Shown: one piece after another, positions 16,638 through 25,266 of the stretch | How the letters are laid out: every line of letters starts with the position of its first letter | Numbering within the stretch: position 1 is the first letter of the stretch | Assembly: GCF_011250645.1 (NCBI RefSeq) | Contig: NZ_JAANNO010000008.1 | Span: 77,894 to 141,893 of the forward strand | Source: Motilibacter aurantiacus | GTDB taxonomy: Bacteria > Actinomycetota > Actinomycetes > Motilibacterales > Motilibacteraceae | DNA length: 64,000 bases | Reading direction: 5' to 3' | Position numbers and translations under genes: made by a program | Notes under the pieces: generated by a model | Databases searched by the model: none | Seen by the model: the letters and a program-made list of their open reading frames with translations, nothing else | What the model was told of the DNA's origin: nothing

Positions 16638-17900
16638 TCATTCCGGCAGCGGCCGTGATCTTGCCGGTGGGCCCGCGGTCAGCGCCGCGCGCCGCGCGCG
16701 CACCCCCGGGGCCAGCGCCAGCATCCCGGCGCCCACGAGCACGCCCGTGACCAGGCAGCCGCCCCACAGCGCCGGCTCGCCGAGCCCGGTGAAGACCGCG
16801 GTGCCGACGAGGGGCGCGGTGAGGGCCGCCGCCCCGAACATCGTCCCGAACAGCCCCTGGTAGCGGCCGCGCGCGGCCGTCGGCGCCAGCTCGGAGATGA
16901 TCGCCAGCCCCGCTCCCCCCGTCCCGATCTCGCCCACCGTCCACACCAGGACCGTCGCGGCGTACCCGGCGCCGGAGTCGGCGAGCGCGGTGGCGCCGAT
17001 GCCGACGCCGATGACCACCGAGGCCCCGCCGAGCACCAGGAGCCGGTCCTGGCGGGCCAGCCAGCGCAGCAGCAGCGGCTGCAGGACGACGATCCCGACG
17101 CCGTTGAGCGCGATGACCGTGCCGTACGCCCGGGGCGAGAGCCCGTCCTCGATCATCGCCAGGGGCAGCGTGACGTAGCCCTGCATGTAGACCGTGGACT
17201 GCAGCAGCGTCAGCGCGCAGAGGGCCACGAGCAGCGGGTCGCGCAGCGCGGTGCCGTACCCGCCGGCGCCCGGGGCGCCACCCGTGCCCGGCCCGGGCCG
17301 GTCCGCCGGGACCCCGCGCCACACCACCAGGGCGAAGACCGCGCAGGTCGCCGCGTCCAGGGCGAACACCAGGGCGTACCCGCGGGTCGCCAGCCACCCG
17401 GCGAGCACGCCGGCGATCGAGAAGCCCAGGTTGATCGCCCAGAACAGCAACGAGTACGCGAGGGCGCGGTCCGGGGGCGCGACGAGGTCGGCGACGAGCG
17501 CGCTCGCGGCCGGACGGTGGAGGTCGGCGCAGACCCCCACGAGCAGCGCCGCCGCGAGCAGGGCCGGGAGGCCTCTCGCCGCCCCGAGCAGGGCGAGGCT
17601 TCCCGCGCTCGCGAGCAGCCCGCCGACGAGCACCCGCCGGCGCCCGAGCCGGTCGGTGAGCGAGCCTCCGACGATCTGCGAGACGGAGGCGCCGGCGCCC
17701 AGGCAGGTCAGGACCAGGCCGGCGCGCGGAGCCGACAGGTCGCGGGCCGTCGTCAGGTAGAAGAGCAGGAACGGCTGGACGGAGAGGCCGATCCGGTTGA
17801 TGAGCGTGCCGGCCCAGAGGACCCAGAACGGCCGGGGCAGCGCCCGCAGGCCACTGCCCGCTCCCGGCCCCGCTGCGACGCCTGCCGCACTGTGTGCCAC
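16638..17900 (-). CDS. Major facilitator superfamily transporter
   Basis: The 420-residue protein has about twelve hydrophobic segments and the MFS loop 2-3 motif GGSLTDRLGRRRVLVGG. Conserved FWAINLGFSIAG and LYLTTARDLS-type segments suit the drug/sugar exporter branch (DHA1-like). It acts in the cytoplasmic membrane by proton antiport (family knowledge); the substrate is unknown. The gene ends 30 bases before the cupin start and begins 33 bases after the stop of the c-di-GMP gene on the same strand. Confidence 0.87.
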   Translation of the reverse strand: MAHSAAGVAAGPGAGSGLRALPRPFWVLWAGTLINRIGLSVQPFLLFYLTTARDLSAPRAGLVLTCLGAGASVSQIVGGSLTDRLGRRRVLVGGLLASAGSLALLGAARGLPALLAAALLVGVCADLHRPAASALVADLVAPPDRALAYSLLFWAINLGFSIAGVLAGWLATRGYALVFALDAATCAVFALVVWRGVPADRPGPGTGGAPGAGGYGTALRDPLLVALCALTLLQSTVYMQGYVTLPLAMIEDGLSPRAYGTVIALNGVGIVVLQPLLLRWLARQDRLLVLGGASVVIGVGIGATALADSGAGYAATVLVWTVGEIGTGGAGLAIISELAPTAARGRYQGLFGTMFGAAALTAPLVGTAVFTGLGEPALWGGCLVTGVLVGAGMLALAPGVRARRAALTAGPPARSRPLPE

Positions 17901-17933
17901 CGGGCAACCATCGAGGGAGGCGGGCCCCGGCGG

Positions 17934-19823
17934 CTACCCGATTTCGGTCATGGCGGTGCGGGACGACGGCCAGGCGTCGAGCCGGGCCTCCAGCTCCGCG
18001 GCGGGCAGCGGAGGGGCGTACAGGTAGCCCTGCGCGCGCGGCACCCCGAGCGCGACCAGCGCGTCGGCGACCTGCCGGGTCTCCACTCCCTCCGCCACGA
18101 CGTCCAGGCCGAGCTCGTCGGCGAGGGCGACGACGGCGCGCACGATCGCGAGGTCGGCGCGGTCCTCGGCCAGGCCGGTGATGAAGCTGCGGTCGATCTT
18201 GAGCGTCTGCACCGGCAGCTGCTTGAGCCGCCCGAGCGAGGAGTAGCCGGTGCCGAAGTCGTCCACGAGCACGCGCATCCCCAGGTCGACCAGGTGGCGC
18301 AGGGTCGTCACGGCGGCCTCGCTGACGAGCGTCGTCTCGGTGACCTCGACGTGCAGCAGGCGGGTGGGGACGCCCGCCTGCTCCAGGCGCTGCGCGAGCC
18401 GCCGGGCGTAGCCGTGCTGGGCGAGCACCGAGCCCGGCAGGTTGACCGCGACCGCCAGCCCGCGTCCTGCCGTGAGCCACCGGGCGGCCTGCTCGCAGGC
18501 GAGCCGCAGGATCTCGTCGGTGAGGTCGCCGATCAGCCCGGACCGCTCCGCGAGCGCGACGAAGTCGGCGGGGGACTGCGGCCCGCGCGTCGGCGACGTC
18601 CAGCGGGCGAGCGCCTCGACACTGCGTACGGTCCCGGTGGCCAGGTGCACGACCGGCTGGTAGGCCAGCCTGATCTGGCCCTGCGCGATCGCGGCCCGCA
18701 GCTCGTTCACCGCGCGCAGCCGGGTGGTCGGGTCCTCGTCGAGCCGGGGGTCGTAGACCGCCCAGCCCGTGGACTCACGCTTGGCGCGGTACATCGCCTG
18801 GTCGGCGTGGCGCAGCAGCGTGTGCGCGTCGAGCCCGTGGTCCGGGGCGAGCGCGGCGCCGACGCTCCCGCCGAGCGACACCGGCCCGAACGGGGTCTCG
18901 TACGTCCCGTGCAGCACGTCGCTGACCCGGCCGGTGAGGTCGCGGAGCTCCTCGCGGCTCCGCGGCGCGGCCAGGCAGACCGCGAACTCGTCACCGCCCA
19001 GCCGGGCGACGGTGTCGCGCGGGTCCAGCGGCGTGCGCAGCCGCGGGGCGACCTGGCGCAGGACGTCGTCGCCGACGTGGTGCCCGAGCGAGTCGTTGAC
19101 GTCCTTGAAGCCGTTGAGGTCCAGCAGGAGCAGCCCGACCGGCCCTGCCTGCGCCGCCAGCGCGGCGTTGAGCCGCTCGCGCAGCAGCTCGCGGCCGGGC
19201 AGGCCGGTCAGGGCGTCGTGAGTGGCCCGCAGCTGGAGCTCGTGCTCGACCCGCGCCCGGGCCACGACGGCGGCCACCACGTTCGCCACCGACTGCAGGA
19301 AGTGCAGGTCGTCCGGGCCGAAGGCGTCCGGGGAGCTGCTGTGGCTGACGAGGGCGCCCCACGGGCCGTCGTCGCCGGCCACGACGACGGCCGCGCTGCT
19401 CCGGATGCCGAGCGCGTCCATCGTGGCCCGCGCCGGCGCCGGCAGCGCCTCGGTGCTGCGGACCAGGAGCGGCTCCCCGCCGCGGATGACCTGGGTGGCC
19501 GGGCCGCCGGCCGCCGGCGCGGGGTCGCCCGGGCGCCGGTCCCAGCCGTACGTCGCGGCGAACACCTGCGAGCCGTCCGGGCGACGCTCCACCAGGTTCA
19601 CGATGCACAGGTCGAGGGTGGTCGCCACGGCGCGCACCGCCTCGTCCAGCACGGCCCGGGTGTCCCGGCTCGCCAGCGCCGACTGCCCGAGGGCCGACAC
19701 CACCGCCTGCTGGCGCTCCCTGGCGCGCAGCCGCTCGGTGAGCTCGACCCGGTCGCTGCGGCGCCCGTGCCCGGCGAGAGCGCGGGCGGCACCGCGTACG
19801 AGCCCGCGCGGTCCCGTCCTCAT
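17934..19823 (-). CDS. GAF-GGDEF-EAL cyclic di-GMP signalling protein
   Basis: The 629-residue cytoplasmic protein has a GAF sensor domain (about 45-195), a GGDEF cyclase domain (about 200-365, intact LGGDEF near residue 276) and an EAL phosphodiesterase domain (about 375-615). EAL active-site residues are present: VEALARW, EVTETT, DDFGTGYSSLG, KIDRSF and AEGVET. The inhibitory RxxD site is replaced by DPRD, so product inhibition of the cyclase may be lost. It probably makes or breaks c-di-GMP in response to a small ligand bound by GAF. No membrane segment is seen. The ATG is preceded by GGAGGGGG. Confidence 0.92.
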   Translation of the reverse strand: MRTGPRGLVRGAARALAGHGRRSDRVELTERLRARERQQAVVSALGQSALASRDTRAVLDEAVRAVATTLDLCIVNLVERRPDGSQVFAATYGWDRRPGDPAPAAGGPATQVIRGGEPLLVRSTEALPAPARATMDALGIRSSAAVVVAGDDGPWGALVSHSSSPDAFGPDDLHFLQSVANVVAAVVARARVEHELQLRATHDALTGLPGRELLRERLNAALAAQAGPVGLLLLDLNGFKDVNDSLGHHVGDDVLRQVAPRLRTPLDPRDTVARLGGDEFAVCLAAPRSREELRDLTGRVSDVLHGTYETPFGPVSLGGSVGAALAPDHGLDAHTLLRHADQAMYRAKRESTGWAVYDPRLDEDPTTRLRAVNELRAAIAQGQIRLAYQPVVHLATGTVRSVEALARWTSPTRGPQSPADFVALAERSGLIGDLTDEILRLACEQAARWLTAGRGLAVAVNLPGSVLAQHGYARRLAQRLEQAGVPTRLLHVEVTETTLVSEAAVTTLRHLVDLGMRVLVDDFGTGYSSLGRLKQLPVQTLKIDRSFITGLAEDRADLAIVRAVVALADELGLDVVAEGVETRQVADALVALGVPRAQGYLYAPPLPAAELEARLDAWPSSRTAMTEIG

Positions 19824-19887
19824 GCCCCCTCCATCGGCCGGGGCTGAGCGATCCTGCGCGGTTGTGCCGGACGGCCGCGCGCGCCGC

Positions 19888-20784
19888 TCAGAAGCGGCCG
19901 GCCGCCAGATCCGGCAGCGCGCCGGCCACCTGCTCGAGGACGCGCAGGTCGCCGGCGTACGGCTCGTCCGGGCGCGGCCAGTGCAGGGCCAGGTCGGTCA
20001 TCCCCAGCGCGGCGTAGCGGCCGGCCAGGTCGCGGAACGCCTCCAGCGAGGCGAGCGGGCGCTCGGGCGTGGAGCCCGTCAGCAGGATGCGGTCGATCGA
20101 GGCCGGGTCGCGCCCCTGCGCCTGCATCGCCTCGTCGAGCCGCCGCCCCTGCTCGCGGACGGTGGCCTCGCACTCGGCCGGCGTCATCTCGGCGGCCCGC
20201 TTGGGGTCGCCGTACGTCACCCAGGCCTGCCCGTGGCGGGCGGCCAGCTGCATGCCGCGCGGGCCGGTCGCGGCCACCGCGAACGGCAGCCGCGGCTGCT
20301 GGACGCAGCCGGGGTAGGTGCGCACCTCCTCGCCGGCGAAGTGCTTGCCGCGGTAGGAGGACGCGGGCTCGGTGAGGAAGCGGTCGAGCGCCTCCACGAA
20401 CTCGGCGAAACGGTCCGCGCGCTCGCGCGGGGGCAACGGCGGCGTGCCCAGCACGGTCGCGTCGAAGCTGGTCGCCCCCGCCCCGAGCCCGACCGTCACC
20501 CGGCCGCCGGAGACGTCGTCGAGCGCGACCAGGTCCTTGGCGAACGTCGCCGGATGGCGGAAGTTGGGCGACGCGACGAGGGTGCCCAACCGGATCCGGT
20601 CCGTGACGCAGGCGGCCGCGGTGAGCGTCGGCACGGCGGCCATCCACGTCGAGTCGCGGAAGGAGCGCCACGACATGTGGTCGTACGTCCAGGCCGAGGC
20701 GAAGCCGAGCTCCTCGGCGCGGCGCCAGAGCGGCTCCGCGACGGGCCAGCGGAACTCCGGCAGCAGGACGACTCCGACGCGCAT
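19888..20784 (-). CDS. LLM-class (F420-type) oxidoreductase
   Basis: This 298-residue TIM-barrel protein belongs to the luciferase-like monooxygenase family. YDHMSWR, RIRLGTLVASPNFRHP, DDVSGGRVTVGLGAG and FAVAATGPRGMQLAA are typical of the F420-dependent branch in actinobacteria. Such enzymes oxidise or reduce alcohols, imines or aromatic substrates with F420 or FMN. A TAGCAA hexamer ends 6 bases before the ATG, so the mRNA is probably leaderless. It stands alone between two minus-strand genes. Confidence 0.85.
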   Translation of the reverse strand: MRVGVVLLPEFRWPVAEPLWRRAEELGFASAWTYDHMSWRSFRDSTWMAAVPTLTAAACVTDRIRLGTLVASPNFRHPATFAKDLVALDDVSGGRVTVGLGAGATSFDATVLGTPPLPPRERADRFAEFVEALDRFLTEPASSYRGKHFAGEEVRTYPGCVQQPRLPFAVAATGPRGMQLAARHGQAWVTYGDPKRAAEMTPAECEATVREQGRRLDEAMQAQGRDPASIDRILLTGSTPERPLASLEAFRDLAGRYAALGMTDLALHWPRPDEPYAGDLRVLEQVAGALPDLAAGRF

Positions 20785-20790
20785 GTGCCG

Positions 20791-20796
20791 TTGCTA
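20791..20796 (-). promoter_or_regulatory. Candidate -10 for a leaderless mRNA
   Basis: On the minus strand TAGCAA ends exactly 6 bases before the ATG of the LLM oxidoreductase, which places the transcript start on the start codon. No ribosome site is seen. Confidence 0.45.
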
Positions 20797-20827
20797 CCAG
20801 ACCCGAGGACAGGACAGGGCGTCGCCC

Positions 20828-21163
20828 TCAGACCGGCGGGCAGCCCGCGGCGCGCGGTGGGCGGTCGACGAGGCCGCGCATGCCCAGCCCGGCCAGCGCG
20901 CACTTGACCTGCGGGGAGGGGTCGACCAGGCGCGGCCGCCGGCAGCGGCCCCACGCCGCACGCTGCAGCCGCATCAGCCAGGCGACGCCCGCCGCGTCGA
21001 TGGCGGTGACCCCGCGCAGGTCGAGCTCCACCCCGAGGACCGTCTCCGAGGCCAGCGCCTCGGCCACCTCGGTCAGCCGGTCGCGGGCAGTGCCGTCGAG
21101 CTCACCCACCACGCTCAACCGGGCCGTACCGCCGTGTGCTGCGAGGATCGCGCTCGCTGCCAC
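20828..21163 (-). CDS. STAS domain protein (anti-sigma factor antagonist-like)
   Basis: The 111-residue protein is a single STAS domain like SpoIIAA/RsbV. The phospho-acceptor loop reads AIDAAGVAWLM, with Ala in place of the usual Ser (normally DSSGL or DSAGV), so control by phosphorylation may be missing. GTG 21163 has GGAGG 8 bases upstream and is chosen over GTG 21172, whose ribosome site would be too close. No partner kinase or sigma factor is adjacent. It stands divergent from the GH15 gene. Confidence 0.78.
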   Translation of the reverse strand: MAASAILAAHGGTARLSVVGELDGTARDRLTEVAEALASETVLGVELDLRGVTAIDAAGVAWLMRLQRAAWGRCRRPRLVDPSPQVKCALAGLGMRGLVDRPPRAAGCPPV

Positions 21164-21349
21164 TGCCCTCACCTCCCGTGCCCTTCTCGTGCCCTTGCGG
21201 GCGGTTGTGGCGAGCGGCGGGAGCCGCTGTCCCGGGACCTGCTACCCAGGCAGGAAATGCTTACGCACCGCGACTGATTTGTCACCGAAGTAACTCGTGC
21301 GGGTGAACGCGGAACGGGCACGACCGGTGACCGCGGCCGGGGTGCGAGA

Positions 21350-21369
21350 TCGCTAAACGGGTGTAGCGA
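21350..21369. promoter_or_regulatory. Inverted repeat ahead of the GH15 gene
   Basis: TCGCTA (21350-21355) and TAGCGA (21364-21369) flank 8 bases, 27 bases before the GH15 ATG. It could be an operator or a small leader hairpin. Confidence 0.3.
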
Positions 21370-21396
21370 AGGGCTTTCGCGGGGGATGGACGTTCC

Positions 21397-23271
21397 ATGA
21401 CCAGCGGGCCTCCGACCGGCGCAAAGTCCACGTCCTCCCCGTTCCCGCCCATCGCGGACTACGGATTCCTGTCCGACGGGGAGGTGACGGCCCTCGTCGC
21501 CCCCGGCGGGAGCGTCGAGTGGATGGGCGTGCCGCGGATGGACTCGCCCAGCGTCTTCGGGGCGATCCTGGGCCGGCACGCGGGGGAGTTCCGCGTCGCG
21601 CCCGCCGAGCGCCGCGTGCCCGACTCCCGGCGCTATCTGCCCGGGACGATGATCCTGGAGACGAGCTGGGGAACGGCCACCGGCTGGCTCATCGTCCGCG
21701 ACGTCCTCCTCATGGGGCCCTGGCGCCACCGGGACCACCGGTCCGACACGCACCAGCGGCCGCCGACCGACTACGACGCCGAGAACATCCTGCTCCGCAC
21801 CATCCGCTGCGCCTCCGGGGAGGTGCAGGTGGTGATGGACTGCGAGCCGATCCCGGAGTACGGCCTGGCCCACGTGCGCTGGGAGTACGCCGGCGAGGGC
21901 TACACGCAGGGAGTCGCGCGGTCGCCGGGCAGCGACGTCGAGCTGACCCTGACCTCCGACATGAACCTCGGGTTCGAGGGCGGCCGGGCCACCGCGCGCA
22001 CGCTGCTCAAGGAGGGCGAGCAGCGCTTCGTGGCGCTGTCGTGGGGCGACGCGGACCCGCCGCGGACCTTCGACGACGCGTACCGGCGGCTGACGTGGAC
22101 CGCTCACCACTGGCAGCACTGGCTGGCCCGCGGGACGTTCCCCGACCACCCCTGGCGCAGCTTCCTCCAGCGCAGCGCGCTGACCCTCAAGGGGCTGACG
22201 TACGCCCCGACCGGCGCGATCATCGCCGCCTCCACGACGTCGCTGCCGGAGACGCCGCAGGGCACCCGGAACTACGACTACCGCTACACCTGGGTCCGCG
22301 ACTCGACCTTCGCGCTCTGGGGGCTCTACACCCTCGGCTTCGACTGGGAGGCCATCGACTTCTTCGCGTTCGTCATGGACGTGTCGGAGCGCTACGGCGG
22401 GCTGCAGATCATGTACGGCATCGGCGGCGAGAACGAGCTCGAGGAGCGCGTCCTCGACCACCTGCCGGGGTACGACGGCGCCCGCCCCGTACGCGTCGGC
22501 AACGCGGCGCACGACCAGCGCCAGCACGACGTCTGGGGCGCCGTGCTCGACTCGGTCTACCTGCACAACAAGGTCCACCAGCACCTCGACGAGCGGGTCT
22601 GGCCCCTGCTGCAGAACCTCACCGCCGCTGCCCTCGCGCACTGGCGCGAGCCGGACGCCGGCATCTGGGAGGTACGCGGCCAGCTGCAGCACTTCACGTC
22701 CTCGAAGATCATGTGCTGGGTCGCGCTCGACCGCGGCGCCCGGCTGGCCCGGATGCTCGGGGAGACGGCCAAGGCGGTCGAGTGGGAGCGGGAGGCCGAG
22801 CAGATCCGGCAGGACGTGCTCGAGCACGGCGTCGACGAGCGCGGCGTCCTCACCCAGGCGTACGGCACGGACGCCCTCGACGCCTCCGTGCTGCTCGCGC
22901 CGCTGGTGCGCTTCCTGCCGCCGGACGACCCGCGCATCAAGGCGACCGTGCTCGCGATCGCCGACGAGCTGACGGTCGACGACCTCGTGCTGCGCTATCG
23001 GGTCGAGGAGACCGACGACGGGTTCACCGGTGAGGAGGGCACCTTCACGATCTGCTCGTTCTGGCTGGTGTCGGCGCTGGTCGAGATCGGCGAGGTCGCC
23101 CGGGGCCGGCAGCTCTGCGAGAAGCTGCTCTCGCTGGCCGGGCCGCTCCAGCTCTACGCCGAGGAGATCGACCCGCACACCGGCAAGCACCTGGGCAACT
23201 TCCCGCAGGCGTTCACGCACCTGGCGCTGATCAACGCGGTGATGCACGTGATCCGCGCGGAGGCGGCGTAG
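21397..23271 (+). CDS. Glycoside hydrolase family 15 protein (trehalase/glucoamylase-like)
   Basis: The 624-residue enzyme has an N-terminal beta-sandwich domain (about 20-260) and an alpha/alpha-barrel catalytic domain (about 270-620). RNYDYRYTWVRDSTFALWGLY is the GH15 signature region (quoted here only in part elsewhere). Catalytic acid and base candidates are the Glu in DAGIWEVRG and the Glu in EEIDPHTGKHLGNFPQAF. It has no signal peptide, so it acts in the cytoplasm on trehalose or short alpha-glucans. Mycobacterial GH15 trehalases have the same size and layout. It is monocistronic, ending in a hairpin shared with the converging pseudogene. Confidence 0.9.
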   Translation: MTSGPPTGAKSTSSPFPPIADYGFLSDGEVTALVAPGGSVEWMGVPRMDSPSVFGAILGRHAGEFRVAPAERRVPDSRRYLPGTMILETSWGTATGWLIVRDVLLMGPWRHRDHRSDTHQRPPTDYDAENILLRTIRCASGEVQVVMDCEPIPEYGLAHVRWEYAGEGYTQGVARSPGSDVELTLTSDMNLGFEGGRATARTLLKEGEQRFVALSWGDADPPRTFDDAYRRLTWTAHHWQHWLARGTFPDHPWRSFLQRSALTLKGLTYAPTGAIIAASTTSLPETPQGTRNYDYRYTWVRDSTFALWGLYTLGFDWEAIDFFAFVMDVSERYGGLQIMYGIGGENELEERVLDHLPGYDGARPVRVGNAAHDQRQHDVWGAVLDSVYLHNKVHQHLDERVWPLLQNLTAAALAHWREPDAGIWEVRGQLQHFTSSKIMCWVALDRGARLARMLGETAKAVEWEREAEQIRQDVLEHGVDERGVLTQAYGTDALDASVLLAPLVRFLPPDDPRIKATVLAIADELTVDDLVLRYRVEETDDGFTGEEGTFTICSFWLVSALVEIGEVARGRQLCEKLLSLAGPLQLYAEEIDPHTGKHLGNFPQAFTHLALINAVMHVIRAEAA

Positions 23272-23305
23272 GGGGCCCTGCTGACACTCCTCATCCGGCC
23301 ACCTC

Positions 23306-23342
23306 GGCCCCTGAGCTCCACCTCGGAACGGCTTCAGGGGCC
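23306..23342. terminator. Hairpin shared by converging GH15 gene and AbiEi-like pseudogene
   Basis: GGCCCCTGA (23306-23314) pairs with TCAGGGGCC (23334-23342). The right arm contains the stop codon of the minus-strand gene. A competing stem, AGCTCCAC/GTGGAGCT (23314-23321 with 23348-23355), cannot form at the same time. Confidence 0.6.
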
Positions 23343-24320
23343 AAGAAGTGGAGCTACGGGGTCCGTGGAGGGGGGCGGCATTCTCCGGGCGCGCGTGACG
23401 GCCGCGTCGACCTTCCGTCGGAGCCTGGCGTCGTCGTGCAGGGTGGCCCAGTCGAAGCGCACCACCACCCGGCCGGCGTCCTCGAGGTCCTGCTGTCGTC
23501 GTCGCTCGGCCATCAGGACGTCCGCCGGTGCGCGGCCGCGCAGAAAGGCGGGGTCGGCGTACTTGACCTGCCCGTCGAACTCGCCGACGACGAGCCCGTC
23601 GATGAGGAAGTCGACGCGGTGGACCGTGCCGCTCAGCCCGGCGATCTGCACCTGGAGGTCCACCTCGTAGCCGAGGGAGACGAGGCGTACGCGGGCGAGC
23701 GACTCCCCGGGCGACTCGGCACGCCCGTCGGCGAACTCGACCACGTGCCGAGCGGCACGAACACCGGGCCAGCGCGCCATCGCCACGAGCTCGGACTGCA
23801 GCACGTCCCGGGTGACCAGGCCGTGCCGGAGTGCGACGTCCGCTGCCGCCACCGCGTCGTCGAACGCGCCGGACCGGGCCAGGTCGAGGACCGTGCGTGC
23901 GGCCGTCGTGCGTCGCAGGCCGTCACGGCCCACCTCGACGTGATGGCCCGGCAGCGGTGACCGCACCAGTCCCAGTCCGGGGCGGTCGCGGTGCGCGCCT
24001 GTCGGCGCGCTGATCTCCACCCGCTCCGGAGGGCGCAGCAGCGGCAGGCCGAGCAGCACGGCGGCCGACGTGTGACTCGCACACGCGGCGCCGCGCTTCG
24101 ACAGCAGCGCGGCGGCGATGCGCAGCAGCCCGTACTCGCCGTCGGCGTCGACCGCCTCCGCGACGGCACGCTCGGCGTAGACGCCGCGTGCGTACGAGCG
24201 CCAGGCTCCGCACCGGCGAGCGTGCTGGGCCTCTGCCCTCGTGTAGCCGGCCGACTAGGCGTCCTCGGTCGAGAAGACGTCGCCCTGTGCCGCAGCGAGC
24301 GCACGCAGTCGAGGGGTCAT
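23334..24320 (-). pseudogene. AbiEi-antitoxin-like/DUF559-type protein interrupted by an in-frame TAG
   Basis: Reading the minus strand from ATG 24320 gives MTPRLRALAAAQGDVFSTED-A, then TAG at 24255-24257, then an uninterrupted frame to 23334. The part after the stop (SAGYTRAEAQHARRCGAW, RSYARGVYAERAV, CASHTSAAVLLGLPLL) is a textbook continuation of the AbiEi-like winged-helix domain. The C-terminal half has VDFLIDGLVVGEFDGQVKY and ERRRQQDLEDAGRVVVRFDW, a PD-(D/E)XK/Vsr-like fold. Total length would be about 327 residues. The single stop is most simply a nonsense mutation (TTG to TAG would suffice) or a sequencing error. Internal starts such as GTG 24059 could still give a truncated C-terminal protein. 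No toxin gene is adjacent. Confidence 0.8.
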
Positions 24321-24496
24321 GGCCGGAGTGTGCGGCGGTGGGCGTGCCGTCGGGGCCTGCACGCGTGAGCTGTGGACGACGGCGGTGCGCTGATCGGCGC
24401 CTGTGCACGACCTCGGGCCCCTGGGAGCCACCTGGGACCCCTCGGAGGAGGTCCGAGGTAGGGCTGCCGATGAAGAAGTGACTCCGGCAGCAGCCC

Positions 24497-25195
24497 CTAC
24501 CGTGACGCCCGCACCTTGCGCACCTTCCGCACGACGCCGGCCCCGACGAGCAGCACGACGGCCGCGATGACCACGTAGTCGATGAGGTCGGCGTACTTGG
24601 ACACCTCGTGCCAGCGCTGGCCGAGGGCGTAGCCCACCCCGACGAGGAGCGAGTTCCACACGGCGCTGCCGACGAAGGTCAGCACGCTGAACCGGACGAC
24701 CCCCATGCGCGCGGTCCCGGCGGGCACCGACACCAGGCTGCGCACCCCGGGCACCAGCCGCCCGAGCAGCACGCTGGAGTCGCCGTGCTTCTGGAACCAC
24801 AGGACCGAGCGGTCGACGTCCTCGGGCTCGGTGAGCGGCACGAGCGCGAGCACGCGGCGCGCGCGGGCGGGGCCGAGGCCGCGGGCCAGGGCGTACAGGA
24901 CGAGCGAGCCGACGAGCGAGCCGATGGACGCGGCGACGACCACGGCGACCAGGCCGAACTCGCCGCGCGAGGCGAGGAAGCCGGCCAGCGGGAGGACGAC
25001 CTCGCTGGGGATGGGGGGCACGACCGTCTCGAGCGCGGTCAGCAGGGCGATGCCGACGGGCCCGGCGGCGGAGATGACGTCGCTGGCCCAGCCGGTGAGG
25101 CCGCCGAGCTCGGCGGCCGCGTTCCCGGACGCGGGGGACGCGAGGGGATCGAAGCTGGCCCGGTGGGCCGGAACGGTCACGGTCGCGGCGTACAT
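24497..25195 (-). CDS. DedA family membrane protein
   Basis: This 232-residue inner-membrane protein has about five hydrophobic segments and DedA (SNARE-associated/VTT) hallmarks: ETVVPPIPSEVVLPLAGFLA, FQKHGDSSVLLGRLVPGVRSLVSVPAG with the conserved Arg residues, and FSVLTFVGSAVWNSLLVGVGY. DedA proteins move lipid carriers such as undecaprenyl phosphate or phospholipids across the membrane (family knowledge). ATG 25195 has GGAGG 10 bases upstream. It is divergent from the hisC-like gene with a 71-base gap. Confidence 0.88.
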   Translation of the reverse strand: MYAATVTVPAHRASFDPLASPASGNAAAELGGLTGWASDVISAAGPVGIALLTALETVVPPIPSEVVLPLAGFLASRGEFGLVAVVVAASIGSLVGSLVLYALARGLGPARARRVLALVPLTEPEDVDRSVLWFQKHGDSSVLLGRLVPGVRSLVSVPAGTARMGVVRFSVLTFVGSAVWNSLLVGVGYALGQRWHEVSKYADLIDYVVIAAVVLLVGAGVVRKVRKVRASR

Positions 25196-25254
25196 CTCGG
25201 CATCCTCCCCTGCGGCCTTCCGGGACAGCCGCCCCGGCCCGGCCGCGCGATCTC

Positions 25255-25260
25255 TAGGCT
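25255..25260 (+). promoter_or_regulatory. Candidate -10 for leaderless hisC-like mRNA
   Basis: TAGGCT ends 6 bases before the GTG start. This matches the actinobacterial extended pattern for transcripts that begin at the start codon. No -35 or ribosome site is visible. Confidence 0.5.
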
Positions 25261-25266
25261 CTCGGG

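Noticed and set aside
24255-24257. TAG as a recoded or readthrough codon
   Set aside because: No recoding signal or special context is visible. A nonsense mutation or sequencing error is simpler.
24454-24500. Terminator of the DedA gene (GTAGGGCTGCCG with CGGCAG-CAGCCCCTAC)
   Set aside because: The pairing needs several bulges and overlaps the stop region, so it is too weak to call.
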